Shown one piece after another: positions 1 to 13,603 of a stretch of DNA of 64,000 nucleotides (the stretch's first letter is position 1; each line of letters starts with the position of its first letter). Made by a program: the position numbers and the translations under genes. The notes under the pieces were generated by a model that was given only the letters and a program-made list of their open reading frames with translations, had not been told where the DNA came from and did not search any database. Source of the DNA: Hibiscus mutabilis (Eukaryota; Streptophyta; Magnoliopsida; Malvales; Malvaceae); the NCBI GenBank assembly GCA_019671005.1, contig CM033745.1, positions 15,986,921 through 16,050,920 on the forward strand, in the 5' to 3' direction.

Positions 1-372
1 TTGTAATCCTGTTGAACTTCCCTTGTCTAGACCCTCGGACTGAAGGATACGTGGTTTTTGTTCGTGGTTAGTTTCTCACGACACTCGACTCTGATGTACG
101 GTTCTCGATGGTCTTTCAATAACTTAATCCTCTTTCGTGGTTTGTTTGTCGATGCAATCAGATTTGTTCGTATTTATTTTTCGTTCGAGTCTTTTAGTTG
201 GGTTTTTAACATTTTCCATATATGTTCATTGTGTGATCTAAAGTGGCTAGTGTCAATATCGTAGGAAAATGTCCAAATTATATATTTAATGTACAATAAT
301 AATTATAAATCTTATTGTAATTTTAAATATTTTCGCTTTTTAATAATTTTTATTTAAAAAATAGAATAACTG
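1..372 (+). repeat. LINE 3'-end-like fragment
   Basis: This stretch resembles 52831-53219. Both have a T-rich, formerly coding-looking tract with phrases such as GGTCTTTCA, GTTCGTAT and GATCTAAAGTGRCTAG, followed by an AT-rich tail ending in TTTAAAAAATAGAATAACTGC or TTTAAATAAAACTAGCTGC. Plant non-LTR retrotransposons commonly end in this way. The family assignment is inferred; no reverse transcriptase is visible. The short open frame at 58-264 shows no recognisable domain. Confidence 0.3.
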
Positions 373-1673
373 CATATATTTTTTACATATTCAGAATAAG
401 TTTAATCTAAGAACCTAGATATAGTATATACACATTTAAAATTCGAACCTAAACACTTAAAACCTAAAGTCTCAAACCTAGTCAACATAACCTTGGGCCT
501 CGTTCGTGTGTGTGTCTATTATTATGCAAATTTGTAGGGAAAACAACAGGACTGAAAAGAAAGTGACGAGAAAAAACAGCAATGAATGCAAGGAGGTGAT
601 TACAGTCTGGGGTGATGTTGGAAGTCATTGAACTAGCAGTGGCAATTGGCAAACCAAATCAAGAGGGCACTATACTTTATGCTCCATCATGGATGTACTC
701 TAAACTCTAAAGTAAAGAGAGCTCACATACATACATACATATAAATGAACGACTATCGCCGTTTATGTATCGAAATATAATTTAAAAGACGTAATCGGTC
801 ATCAAAGGTGTCAATACTTGTTACTTTTAAAGGATTGAAACACGAACATAACAGAAGTTGTTTACTTAGCTCAAATCAATTTGTATTTACGGAGTCTTAT
901 AATTGAAGCGATCATTTAAATGAAAACGGGGAAAATTACAAAATAAATACTGAGAAAGTGGAAATAACTTTGAACAAAGGCATTAAGGAATATATTCGTT
1001 CATGGTTTCCCTTTAGATGGTCAGAATAAACAGTGGGGTCCCTATTTATCAAGAAAGATTGCTTTTTTGCCCTAACAAAATGTTTTTCAGGCATTTAGTG
1101 GGAATCCCACTCCCCCAATTAAAAAAGGGGTGGTAGTGGAATTTTGTTAAAAGTGTATGCATTCCTCCTTTGGTATCGGATTCGTATACGATAAAACAGT
1201 GAATTTACCAAAATATGAGATTACTTTTCCTACAAACTTGTAGCTCAAATTATATATTGCCTGACTGGAGGCTAGGACGAAACTATATGGGGTGGGGTGG
1301 GATGGGCAGCGGCAATTGTCCCCACCCCAAGATTTTTTTTGTTCTTTTATATAAAAAAATTTAAAATTTATTTATTTATGAATTTATCTCACTATTTTTA
1401 AATATTTATATTTTCTCTCTAACCCCAAATCATGATTTCGTCTCTTACAATGGTTTTCCACATAATTTCTTTGGCTAAGGTATCATTTCAGCATTATTTT
1501 CAGGAAATATAATCAGCTATCAAACAAATATAAATTGCGCGTAAAAATAAATTTGTTAAAGTCAAACCGGTAAATGCAAGTCAACATTGGTTAATGTCGA
1601 TTAATAGTCGGTTAATAATGTTCAAGTCAAATATAAATGTTTTATACTTTCATTAACTTTTAGAGATGATATC
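373..1673. other. Intergenic AT-rich DNA, no gene seen
   Basis: No open frame of note occurs here. Visible items are a degenerate CCTAAA-type simple repeat at about 440-485, an (ACAT)n microsatellite at 725-743, and a G-rich stretch around 1285-1330 facing a C-rich one. Confidence 0.6.
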
Positions 1674-2357
1674 TGTGGGAAAAATATTTGGTTAAACCAA
1701 AAATGTTAAAAAATGACTTGTTCGAAGTGTGAACTAGACATTGTCCTTAAGGATATTTCGCGGTGAAGCGTACCTTCCAAAATTTAACAAACACTCCTGT
1801 CGAAGCAGGCAACAGAAAGAGCAAGGAACCAATGAATACTCAGCTTTAAAACGTGTTTCAAAAGAGAGAGAGGAAAAATAAAGTAAGTATATTCTACTTT
1901 TGGGATGATTTTCTAAGGCATATGTGCATGATATTTATAGTATCATGCATGTCCAAAAGGGCATCTAAAAATAGCCATTAATCAAGGGCAAACCAATCAA
2001 AAATAAAATAAAATGTTAAGAATAAAGATATTTTTATTTAAAATGAATGGTTAAAATTAATCAAAAAATTAATGGTTAAAAATGAATATACTTTTATTTT
2101 AAAATGAATGGTTAAAAAACAGTTTTAAATAATAATAATAATAATGGATCGAGCCTCTAGTTCATGCACATGAGGAAATAGGCCGATTTCAACTGAATTA
2201 GACTTCTTGACCAAACCTCGTGTGCGCGCAACCACCATCATACTTTTCTCTTACTAGCCCAATATCAAGTCTTTCTATTTAAACCCAAAAGAAATAATAT
2301 AAAAGAAAGATGTAGGCTTCTTTGAAATATACTAAATAATCTTATATTTTTACAACA
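1674..2357 (+). repeat. 5' LTR of the 1.67-6.85 kb element
   Basis: It is a direct repeat of 6172-6847. Shared blocks include GGAAAAATATTTGGTTAAA near the start, GCATATGTGCRTGATATTTATAG in the middle, and CCTCGTGTGCGCGCAACCACC near the end. It ends in TTTTTACAACA. A normal initiator-tRNA primer site (TGGTATC) is not obvious directly after it. Confidence 0.65.
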
Positions 2358-3211
2358 ACCCCCACATATTTCAAAGAATAATAAAAAAAAAGTTTAGCTG
2401 GGTATTCTGACATAACGTATTCATTCTGGTGTTTTTTTGGATTATAAACTAGAACTTAGAAAAATGAGACATAACCTATTGAGTAATTGGTGAAACGCGT
2501 TTCTATGAACCAATAACTCATTATTGTAAGCTAACATTCTCATTAATCACGGTTGTGCGTTAATAGGCATGCGCGTGTCTGGTTTTCATAAGTGCTCTAG
2601 AGACTTTGCCATAAACCTTATAGAAGCGGCCCCACTTTACACTTATATAGGTCAAGCCATCAAGTGTATTCTGCAGGTCGATACACCACCTATAAAGGCT
2701 ATGAACTTGATTAAGAGTTTTACTCACCCTCACCATCCTTGTAGTTTTTTTAGCAGTATGTACACCATAGGAAAGGACAAAAGAAAAATGATGTAGTGCT
2801 TTCCCTACAAGATCAATCAATAACTTGTTATTACTCATATGAACCTTCTTCATGGGATCGTTAATCACAAAGGTTGGGTTACCATCACTGTTGATTTCTT
2901 ATATTAGCATAAGTCCCTCTCTCTTCGATGTTTCACATATTAATTTTTTTCTCAGGGGTTAGCTGAATGATTTGGCCAAAATCATTTGTAACTTCACATA
3001 ATTAATTGATATCACTTCATTCTTTTACAGTTGTTTTATTATGTCGTGTCATTAGACAAATATGTCTAGTTTAACCATTAAAAGTTTTTATTCTTTGCAA
3101 TGTCTATTGCTATTTGGCAATCATAATGCATTGGCACTGAATTTATCAGTTTTGTGCCTAATGAAATACAGGCTAAGGTGTTTTTTTCAACATTTAACTT
3201 TAAATACATGT

Positions 3212-3360
3212 TAAGAGATTTTTCTATCACTTTGCTTTATTGTTCAGTCTAAGAAATTTTTCTACCACTTAACTTCATTATACAGGCTAAGAAGTTTTCC
3301 TACCACTTAGCTTCATTACTAGGCTAAGAAATTTTTCTACCATTTAGCTTCATTATTAGC
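3212..3360. repeat. Tandem repeat, about 38-bp unit, 4 copies
   Basis: The core CTAAGAAATTTTTCTACCA followed by CTTAGCTTCATTA recurs at about 3212, 3249, 3287 and 3324 with small changes. It lies inside the LTR element. Confidence 0.7.
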
Positions 3361-5539
3361 CAACTCTAATGCAATAAATGCATACTTCATAGTAAATTTC
3401 CTATAAATATCGGTTTGACTAATTTTTAAGATATTGTTTTACCTCCAAGAGTGAATACATAACCACTATTAGATCCAGTCTCACATAAATAAAATATTTA
3501 ATTATCATCATCGTATCCTTTTAATACAGCGGGTACTCCACTAAGTAGAATATTATAACTCATGATATCATTTTAATATCTTATTAACTTTGCTACATCA
3601 ACTCAACAATAATGATTTGAGTTGTGTATATTAGCTCAATTGAAAAATAACATGTGTCTTTTCAGGTCTACTAAAATTCATCAAGTGCATCAAAATTTTA
3701 ATAATTTTGTGCATACTTGGATTGAGCAACATGATCACGTGTATATTTTTCTCATTTGAATATTACCATCATAATGAGTATTCACAGGTTTGGTATCAAT
3801 ATATCCAAACTTTTTGAAAATTCAACATTGTGTTCTTGTGATATCATTTTGCTACTACACTTCCTTTCGATTTAAATACACAATATTACATTTGCTTCAT
3901 TCATGTCTTCTATTGAAACAAGATACCTCTTAGTCTCACGTAATAATTACTAAGATAGACATGTAATTAATACATAAATAAATAATCACACAAACATAGT
4001 CAATCAGTTTGGTATAAACAAAAAAAAACATTCTCTCAACACAAATAAATAATCATTCGTGTTTTTTTACTTTATCACTTGATTGAATTTCCCATTCCAT
4101 AATTTTGGAAGTTTGTTTCAAGACATATAATGATTTGAGAAATTTACAGACTTTAATTTAACGACCTGATTTAATGCATTCTTTGGGTTGTTCAATATAT
4201 ACGTTTAAATAACTAAAAACATGATTTTAATGTCTATTTGACTGATAAAAATTGTGTGTTGAAACTAGAACAAAAAAATATATTAAAGAAATTTTTTTTT
4301 GTAATTGGAGTAAAAATATCAAAACAATCTATATTGTTTTAAGTAAAACGTTTTACAATATATATTTGTAAAATCAATAGTCTTAAAATTTCCTTGTAAA
4401 AAGAATTTGTTTACAACCGATAAGTTTTGTTGTGTGAAGCAAACAACTAATTTACAAATGTTATAAAAGAGTTATATTCAACAATAACTATTTTTCTCGA
4501 AAGAAAAACACAGTAACAAAAAATTGTTCTAGAAATCTGAATCATTTTCAGCCAAGTACACATAAAAATAAAACTTCCAAATAGATTTATAGTTCTAGGT
4601 TGTTTAAATCTTCTCAAATCATTATGTTCATAATCAAGTTTTAATCAATTTGAATCATAGATGAATCAGATGAAACAAGCATGCAATTTAATGGTCTATT
4701 TTCTTTATACTACACCATTTTATGAGAGGAGATAGATAACAGATTATGATTTTTTTTCATTATAGTCATTAAACAAAATAAGCATCTACTTTATCTTACC
4801 CATCTTTTTATTCTTTTATTCCTGAAATATGATATAACTCGAAAACACATATCACTAGAACTAACATAAATTATAGTCATTGTTTGTTCAACAATTTTAT
4901 TTCAATCAAATATGTTATTATCCAAAGCATAAAGTATACATGCAATACTATGAACATGCAATCAAATACTTTAGAGCCAATTATTTTTCCTTATGAATTA
5001 GAAGTATAAATTTGACATGACACTCCCACATTTTAAAATATTTTAAGAACATATATCTTTTATAAGTTTAAAGTTATCTAATTATTTTCACATAGAAAAT
5101 CCAACATATACATTTTACAAGTTATATTAATATTAGCATGCCAAATCAATCATAACAACACAAGATCTCACATTAACATGTCACATAGCATATTACATAG
5201 ATCATCATGACATTTTAATAAGAAAAAATATAACTAGCATGCATAATAACTTTGAATAAACATGTTACAAAACCCTTTTCACAAAATATATTCTCGATTC
5301 GTCACATTCGAAGGAAGCTTAGGCTAAGATATTTTTTGGATTTAACTTTGAATAATACCTTGCCTCTTCAAATACTTGTGCAGTTTCAAACGGTCTTTAA
5401 GATAGATAGTTTTTTCCCTTCTTCTGTATGGGAGTATGACAAAAATATGTGCCTAGTAGCACCATTGTCTATCAAACACTCTTTTATATTCATAAAAGTA
5501 TCAACTTTGAGAAATGACCCCAAAAAATAATTATCTCAT

Positions 5540-5735
5540 CTGCTTCAACCAAATTAAAACTTGGCTTAACAGGAATTCCCCATTTTTTTCATTATTTCAT
5601 TTGTTTCAACCAAATTATATTTGACTTAATAGGATTAACAACGTATGTTTCAACCAAATTAATATTTGGCTTAACAGGATTAACTACATCTGTTTAGCCC
5701 AAAGTAATATTTAGCTTAACAAGATAATCATTTCT
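5540..5735. repeat. Degenerate tandem repeat, 44-61 bp unit, 4 copies
   Basis: Copies of CAACCAAATTAATATTTGGC followed by TTAACAGGATTAAC start near 5546, 5607, 5651 and 5697. The spacing is uneven, so the copies are old. The array lies inside the LTR element. Confidence 0.6.
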
Positions 5736-6171
5736 CATTGGAATTTCTACACTAAGTTATACGGTGGCTCAACGTGTCATCATAATTGGAGATAAAATTT
5801 GCAGGTATATTCAATGAATAATGCACCATGTAGGTTCCTATGATAGAGATGTGGTGTAAAAGACACTCTTAGATACAAAGTCTTTGAAAGGATCAATCCT
5901 AGACATGCACTTTCACATTATAGCAACAATCAAGTATGGAGTCGGCCACATATAAAATTATTATTTAAAAGCATCCAAAAAAATTCATAGAGAAATACAT
6001 ACCTATTTTAACAGTAGAGTTTGAACTATGGATGTACAGCCAACAACACGACAGTAAGGGGATACACTAGAGAATTGCACGGACAACATAACAACAACAC
6101 TAACGAAAATCTTCGTTAAGAGGTCGTAAGTTTTTTCAATTTAAAAGGGAAATGGGAAATATCCTTAAGAT

Positions 6172-6847
6172 TGTAGGAAAAATATTTGGTTAAATCGAAA
6201 AAATATTGAAAAGGGACTTGCTTGAGGCGTGCACTAGACACTGTCCTTAAGAATATGTCGCGATGAAGCGTACCCTTCAGGATTCAACAAACACTTCTGC
6301 CGAAGCAGACAACATAATAAAGAGCAAAGAACCAATGAATACTCAACTTCAAAACGTGTTTCAAAAGAGAGAGGGGGAAAGAAAGTAAGTATATTATATT
6401 TTTGGGATGATTTTTGAAGGCATATGTGCGTGATATTTATAGTACCATGCATGTCCAAAAGGGCATCTAAATAGCCATTAGTCAAGGACATATTATTCAA
6501 AAATAAAATAAATGGTTAAGAATAAAGATATTTTATTTAAAATAAATGGTTAAAATTAATCAAAAAATGAAAGGTTAAAAATGAATATACTTTCATTTTA
6601 AAATGAATGGTTAAAAATCAGTTTTAAATAATAATAGATCGAGCCTCTAGTTCATGCCCATGAAAAAATCAGTTAATTTCAATTGAATTAGATTTCTTGA
6701 CTAAACCTCGTGTGCGCGCAACCACCATCATACTTTTCTCTTACAAGCCCAATACCAAGTTTTTCTATTTAAACCCAAAAAAATAATATAAAAGAAAGAT
6801 GTGGAATTTTTTTGAAATATACTAAATAATCTTATATTTTTACAAGA
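6172..6847 (+). repeat. 3' LTR of the 1.67-6.85 kb element
   Basis: It is a direct repeat of 1674-2357 with many substitutions and small indels, so the insertion is old. It starts TGTAGGAAAAATATTTGG and ends TTTTTACAAGA, and is preceded by a purine-rich tract. Confidence 0.65.
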
Positions 6848-9340
6848 ATATTATAATGACCTCGTCAATAAGATATGATGTAATCTCACAGTGTTATGTG
6901 TGTTGCCGACGACATGTATCGAAATAGTTGATGAATATAAAAGCACATGTATCAATTTAGGATAAAAAAAAATATTTAGATCCTTAGTTTGGAGAAGTGG
7001 ACAAGTTCAGGGGACCAAATACAGAATTAAGCATTTCTATTCATTAAAAATTAGGTCAACTTTTGTCATTAGTCCTGCACTATACTAAAGTTATGGATTT
7101 ATTCCAATGTACTCTATTTAATCATTTTCATTCTTTTTTTTTTTTTTGAAATTCAATTTTGACTCGAGAAAACAAAAAAGATAATTTGGCTAAATTAAAT
7201 GGACCGGAAATGATCAAATTGTAGAAAATTAACTAAATCTACAACTCATACATAATACTAGCATTAATAAGTAGATTTTAACTTAACAGATTTAATAACT
7301 ACCGTTTAGGTTAGGAGCAAAATTTCAAAATTGAAAGGTGTAGGGACTAAAAATTACTATATTAAATTGTATGACTTAGATATGTAACTTAAGCATAGCG
7401 TAGTGACTAATAGAAAATTTTGACCCAAAAATAAACATAATGATACAAATGAAACAAAACATAATGGAAATGCCCTTTTTTTCAAATTGCACCATTTTTT
7501 TCAATTTTATATCGGCTTAGATTTTTTTTTAGAAAAATTCGTTTCAAATTTTATGGTTGAACCACCAAATCAACCAAGTTCTGATTCAATCGGATGATCC
7601 GAATTTTACAATGACGACTTTACTTACAGATTTAACTAACTCCACAAATCAAATTTTAAATTATAAAAGTGATGATGCTGTATATGTTTTTGGGTACAAG
7701 CGTTTCACTCATTCAATTTTTGGTTTGGTTCATATCTCGTTTAGGTAGTCTATCCTGCGGCTGCTTAAAAATAGCTAAAAACGACATGTTATTAAAATAT
7801 ATAATATTTTTAGTTGGTCCGTGTAACATTTTATATTTTAATTTAAAATATTATGTATTTTGATAACATTTTAAGTTGCAACATAAGATGTTATCTCACG
7901 CACAACCTAAAATGTTATACGCTTTTATAATATTTTTAATTTTATGTTTTTTAACTAATTTTTTAAGTTGTTCTTTAGACTCTCCTTAAATTTTAGGTTG
8001 GTCTGGGATCTAATTCGGTGTTCTTGGGACTCCAACTGGATGTTGTCCCTAAGTTGCCTCATCTTGTTTGCTCATATATTGAGTTTTTAGTTTAATGAAA
8101 TCCCCCTTGATAAAAGAGATTAGGTTTGTTCGTTTTATGTTGTTGTGTATATATTCTATCTATTTTTACTTCTGTAATTTGTATATAAATATAAGCACAA
8201 CATAAATTATTAAATATTATAAAAATTAAACCATGCATTAATATTTTATATTTTTTACTAATATTATTTTATATTTAATCATAGGTAAATCCCGTTAAAA
8301 AATATTTAAATACAAGGTTAAATGGTATTTTCGTCCATAAAGTTATATCACATTTTCACTTTGATATTTAAAAAAAATTATTTAGTTTGATCACTGAACT
8401 TTCTAACCATGATAACGTTACTCCATCTATTTCCGTTTCAAAAAACATAACACATAATATATATTAAATTTTAAAAACTTTTAAAAAATTCAAAAAATCT
8501 CAGTTTTTTAAACACCATGAAGTTATTTTTTTAAACGTTGAGAAATTCAAGGCGTTTTTAAAGGTTTTTTCTGTTTTTAAAATTTTATAAATTTAACGTA
8601 CATTATGTCACGTGTCACATTTTTAAAGTGATGCGTAATTTTTTAACATAAAAAATAGGTTAGGTAACGTATTAATATATTAATACTTAAATACATTACA
8701 CCATATTTATTATATTATTTTTCATGATTATTAAATATATTAATACTTTTTATATTGTGTTCAAAATTATGAGATATCATAGATAAACTTGGTTAAGAGT
8801 ACATTGGAGGGAGGTGCAATATCTAAGGCACAAATGGTGCAAACCCCAAAGTAATAGTGAAAGATAAATCCGTTTTACCTTACTTTGTTCCATTTAAAAT
8901 TTAATCATGAGGTGTGGACCTCTCGACCACTCCAAATACTTGAACAAGAGTCAAAGTATTTTTTTTATTAGTCTTCGGTGTTTATAAAGTAATATCTGTT
9001 TATACTTTTTTAACTTTTTAATAAAATATATTTTACAGATAAAAAATATTTGAAATTGAATTTTTTAAAATAAATATCATTATTTTTTTTATTAAAATTA
9101 CTCGTTGAATTCAATGTAAAAATATCTTTTTTATCTGGCAATACAATCTCATTTAATATTAATCAAATGGATAAATTTGATTGATATTATTTTTAACATT
9201 TTAAAAATTGTGGGATATAAGTTAAAACCTTAGAAGTGTGCGTTAACCTCACATGTTAAGCTCTCATGCATGCAAGAAAAAAATATAGGGATCACAACAT
9301 TAATTTAGTTAACAATATTATTTAAAATAAAGTTTTCTAT
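6848..9340. other. Intergenic AT-rich DNA, no gene seen
   Basis: No supported coding region was found. The stretch 8320-8660 reads like one arm of a foldback repeat ('TGGTATTTTCGTCCATAAAG' style phrases), but I did not find a matching partner arm. A T-run lies at about 7134-7147. Confidence 0.5.
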
Positions 9341-9347
9341 ACACTTT

Positions 9348-9717
9348 TGTATATATAAATATGGAGGTCAATGAACTTTGGGGGCATTGCCATTTGCCAC
9401 CAGCCAATCAACTTCCCAAATCTCTTACACACTGCTCAAGGAACATATCAGTAGGGGGGACACAATCATGTGCAGATCACGTGACTAGCAAAGCTTCTAA
9501 AGCTTACATCTTTAATAACTTTCACTTGTTTCTTCTTCCTCTAACAGCAACAAACGACAGCAAAATCCTCACTTTCTTTTCCTTTTTTTCCTTGCTATTC
9601 GCTCTTTAGTTATTGCTCTCTCTCTCTCCCTTTTTCTGTGATTCTTACAGTTAGGGAAAAAAAATCTCTCAAATGCAAAGTTTCTTACAGATTTCTTGAT
9701 CTTGTTCCTTTTCGACA
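9348..9717 (+). promoter_or_regulatory. Probable core promoter and 5' UTR of the CDPK-related kinase
   Basis: TATATATAAAT at about 9350-9360 is a candidate TATA box. A perfect G-box CACGTG lies at 9478-9483. A CT-rich patch at about 9613-9632 is typical of plant 5' UTRs. With this TATA box the leader would be roughly 330 nt. The transcription start is not shown by the sequence. Confidence 0.4.
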
Positions 9718-12700
9718 ATGGGAGCCTGCACTTCGAAGCCTTCAAAGCCAAACCCATTTTCCCCAAGAGAGGACCAACAGAACCACTATCCTGCCCCTAC
9801 CCAATTACCTAAATCCCCTCCTCCCCCTTCTCTCCCTCCGACCACCCCTTTCCTCCCTTTGTACACCCCTAGCCCCGCCCACCAACGGAAACCCAAGACT
9901 CCTTCCACTCCTCTCCGCTTCTTCCGGCGACCCTTTCCTCCTCCTTCTCCCGCCAAGCACATTCGGGCAGTGCTGAGGCGGCGGAAGCCTAACAAGGAAG
10001 CGCAAAATGAGGCCAAAATTGAGGAAGGAGAGGAGCAGGAAGAAGAAGGAGTTGAGTTGGATAAACGATTTGGGTTTTCGAAGGAGCTGAGGAGTAAGTT
10101 GGAAATAGGAGAGGAAGTTGGCAGAGGGCATTTTGGGTATACTTGTTCTGCTAAGTTCAGGAAAGGAGAGTTCAAAGGCCAGCAGGTTGCTGTTAAAGTC
10201 ATTCCCAAATCCAAGGTTTGTTTTTCCTTCTTGCAAGTATTTAAATTTTAAATCTTTGTTCTTGTAAATGTTGATGCTTTGTTTTTTCATTTAAATTGGC
10301 ATTCCCAGTGTTGTATTTTTGTACCCATTTTCTGTTTAAGTGTTTATTTCATGGTAAGTGGTATGGAGACTGTTAATAGGACATGAAGAGAATATTGAAG
10401 GAAGAAGAAAACATGGGGACTTTACCGTTTCAGAATCCTTCTAAATGGAGAAAATGTGGGGTTAAATTCAATTCTTTATGTTTCTATTTCTTCAGTGTAA
10501 AACAACACCAAAGTGGCCAACTTGTTTGTTTACTGGGTTGATGGCTACCATCCAACTAGCAAAATCCTGATTATCTGATGTATTAAGCTTACCACATCTG
10601 ATTTGGATGTTTTTTAGGTCTAAACTCTGCATTGATAAGCTTACCACATGACTTGAATACTTTAGGTATAAATCATATCTTGGCCCTAAAATGTGCATCT
10701 TTGCATCAATGAGTTGTATGGCTGGATGCCGGTGGAAGTGAATATTTTGTAAGAAACTGTTGAAATTCTCTAGTAAACTTGTTGAAATATCATTTTCTCC
10801 CCACTTAGAATTGACAACTGCTAAAGTACCACTATTCAATGGTCATGAATAATATGAATTATTGGAAGGATCATGGTCTTAGTTCGGGGTCTAAACTTTG
10901 AAAGGGCCCATAATTTAGATCGAGTCAGGCGGAACCAGTCAATTAGTACCTTTTGTTTTTCCCAGCTTATACTTGGAACCAAGCTGAAAAACAAATGGTT
11001 GTAGTTAGATTGCACATCATTGTCTGTATTTGGTACATGATTGGACCGTAATTTTTATGGGATCAATTGACCTTGAAGGATTGCTTTGAATCTTTATACC
11101 TAATATAAGATGATTCGTGATTAAAGTTGCTTTTCGAATCTCCTTGACATGTTTTTTTTCATATGACTATTTATGTTGTCAGATGACAACAGCTATTGCC
11201 GTTGAGGATGTAAGAAGAGAGGTGAAGATATTGCGAGCCTTGACAAGACATAACAATCTAGTGAAGTTCTATGATGCATTTGAAGATCATGATAATGTCT
11301 ATATAGCGATGGAGTAAGCTTGAAACATGGCACTCTCATTCATATGATCTTATTTAATTAAACTTTTGAGTAATTAATTGAAATTACAGGTTTTGTGAAG
11401 GAGGTGAACTTTTGGATAGAATTCTTGCAAGGTGATTATTCTTGTAATCGATTGCTCAAATGTTGAGAATTTTTTTGATTGTAGCCTCAAACTTGAAGGT
11501 TTGCTATGCTTGTAGGGGTGGAAAATACTCGGAAGATGATGCAAAGACTGTAATGGTACATATACTAAATGTTGTTGCTTTTTGCCATCTTCAAGGTGTT
11601 GTGCATCGAGATCTTAAGCCAGAGGTGGAGCAAATTCTCTTTTTTCTTACTCAATAGTTAAAAAAAACATTACTAGGTAGTGATCCTCAAATGGTGCAAG
11701 ATCAAGCATATGCTAGACAAAGCATACATAGATATGTAATATGAGTTATGTTTGACAATTTCCTATACTGAAAATTGACTTGATAAGGGTATTTGAGGGA
11801 ATGTCTTGAATAGGGAAAGCGCCTGCTATTGTTGGCTTAAAGTTGTTGGCACATTTCTCATTCCATATCATCATGATTGATTACTGAGTCCGTAAATAAC
11901 TTGTGGCCTTTTATGTGTTTTTTTAGCGTGGGAACGATCTAAACTTAACATTATTTTTCTGAACCAGAACTTTCTGTATACTTCTAAGGAGGAGAACTCT
12001 CAGCTCAAGGCCATAGACTTTGGATTATCGGATTTTGTCAGACCAGGTTTTTACTCTTTTTGCTACACTTTCTCCTGATCGACTCTGGGGATTCTTTTAT
12101 ATCTCTAATGCTTATGGTTTTTCAGACGAAAGACTTAATGACATTGTGGGAAGTGCATACTATGTGGCCCCCGAAGTTCTTCATAGATCTTATGGTACAG
12201 AAGCTGATGTTTGGAGTATAGGCGTGATAGCATATATTCTTTTATGTGGTAGCCGTCCATTTTGGGCTAGGACTGAGTCTGGAATTTTTCGAGCGGTTCT
12301 AAAAGCTGATCCGAATTTTATTGAAGCACCTTGGCCTTCCTTGTCTTCTGAAGCTAAGGACTTTGTTAAGCACCTTTTGAATAAGGACCCCAGGAAAAGA
12401 ATGACAGCAGCTCAGGCCCTATGTGCGTGCATGATTTTTACTCATAATATTAGGTTTCCACATCCTGAGGCTAGAGTAACGCTCTTGGTCTTTTGTTCAC
12501 AGGTCATCCTTGGATCCAGAATCATAATGATGTTAAGGTCCCTCTCGATATTCTAGTATTCAGGCTTATGAAGGCATATATGCGATCGTCAACTTTGCGG
12601 AAGGCTGCTTTAAAGGTGTGTATGATGAAATTCTCTTCTTGCACTTTACCTATGCCATTGTGTAGTACGTGGTCTTGAGACCTACTCTCACCAATCAACT

Positions 12701-13603
12701 TCACTTTTTCTTTGCTCATTTGTACCTCATTCTCTCGATAATTAGTAACAGAAACTAGATAATGCATGATTCATTATGATCTGATGCCTAATTGAAACCT
12801 GTTTCTATGATTTATTACCTTTAGCAATCTTATTATTTCATTCCTGCAGGCATTGTCTAAGACATTGACTGCTGATGAACTCTTTTACATGAGAGTGCAA
12901 TTTGCATTATTCGAGCCCAAAAATGGTAGCATAACCTTGGAGAACATTAAGACGGTTAGTCTCCTTCCATCGTCGTGGATATATTTTTAGATGATGCACT
13001 TGTTTTGATTATGTGTTTTTCTTGCTAACAGGCCCTGATGAAAAATGCAACAGATGCAATGAAGGATTCTCACATTCCGGATTTTCTTTTCTCAGTATGG
13101 ACACAGTTATTCTTCCTTTTATGTAGCCATTTATTGATTATATGGTTATCGAGAAGTACCTTATTAAAGTACCTTTCATTTAATTTTCCATTGCATGGCA
13201 GCTTAATGCACTTCAATACAGAAGAATGGGTTTTGAAGAATTTTGTGCAGCTGCATTAAGTGTTCATCAGCTCGAGGCACTTGATCGTTGGGAACAACAT
13301 GCCCGATGTGCATACGAGCTTTTTGAGAAAGAAGGAAACAGGGCTATTGTAATCGAGGAACTCGCTTCTGTAAGTTTGGAATTCTTTTACATACTAAATA
13401 CTTAATAACTTATGATAGGTGTTATGATACTAAACTGGAATTCTGTACTTCAAACTATTCAGGAACTTGGCCTTGGGCCCTCTATTCCAGTTCATGCTGT
13501 TCTTAATGACTGGATAAGGCATACGGATGGGAAGTTAAGTTTCCTCGGGTTTGTGAAGTTGTTGCGCGGTCCGTCCAGTCGAGCCCCCTCGAAGGCACAA
13601 TGA
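9718..13603 (+). CDS. CRK: CDPK-related protein kinase (CRK family), 11 coding exons
   Basis: Serine/threonine kinase of the plant CDPK-related (CRK) family. Exons inferred from GT-AG sites and unbroken phase: 9718-10215, 11183-11313, 11390-11431, 11516-11624, 11968-12046, 12126-12422, 12503-12615, 12850-12954, 13032-13094, 13202-13369, 13463-13603, giving 581 residues, a normal length. The start MGACTSK fits N-myristoylation (G2) with possible palmitoylation (C4), so plasma-membrane attachment is likely. A proline-rich region follows, ending in PFPPPSPAKHIRAVLRRRK, a CRK hallmark. Kinase domain about 128-390: glycine loop GRGHFG at 136-140, lysine K160, HRDLKPE with D256, DFG at 277-279, APE at 301-303, HPWI at 387-390. 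The C-terminal part (about 400-575) matches the degenerate, non-canonical EF-hand region of CRKs, so calcium binding is doubtful. No frame break was seen. Family is certain; the exact paralogue is not determined. Confidence 0.96.

Larger units (their letters stand above)
1674..6847 (+). mobile_element. LTR retrotransposon without readable coding region (LARD-like or fully decayed)
   Basis: Two direct repeats of about 680 bp (1674-2357 and 6172-6847) enclose about 3.8 kb of AT-rich DNA. Each repeat starts TGT and ends ACA or AGA. The flanking pentamers ATATC (1669-1673) and ATATT (6848-6852) match at 4 of 5, a plausible aged target duplication. A purine-rich stretch at about 6143-6158, just before the right repeat, could be the polypurine tract. 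The interior has several short tandem arrays but no gag, protease, integrase or reverse transcriptase motif in any frame I could read. It is either a large non-autonomous derivative or a copy decayed beyond recognition. The superfamily is uncertain. Confidence 0.6.

Noticed and set aside
2560..2868. Minus-strand 102-residue gene
   Set aside because: It lies inside the non-coding LTR element and shows no similarity to retroelement or cellular domains that I can recognise.
9786..10290. Minus-strand open frames opposite exon 1 of the kinase
   Set aside because: They are shadows of the proline-rich coding exon on the plus strand.
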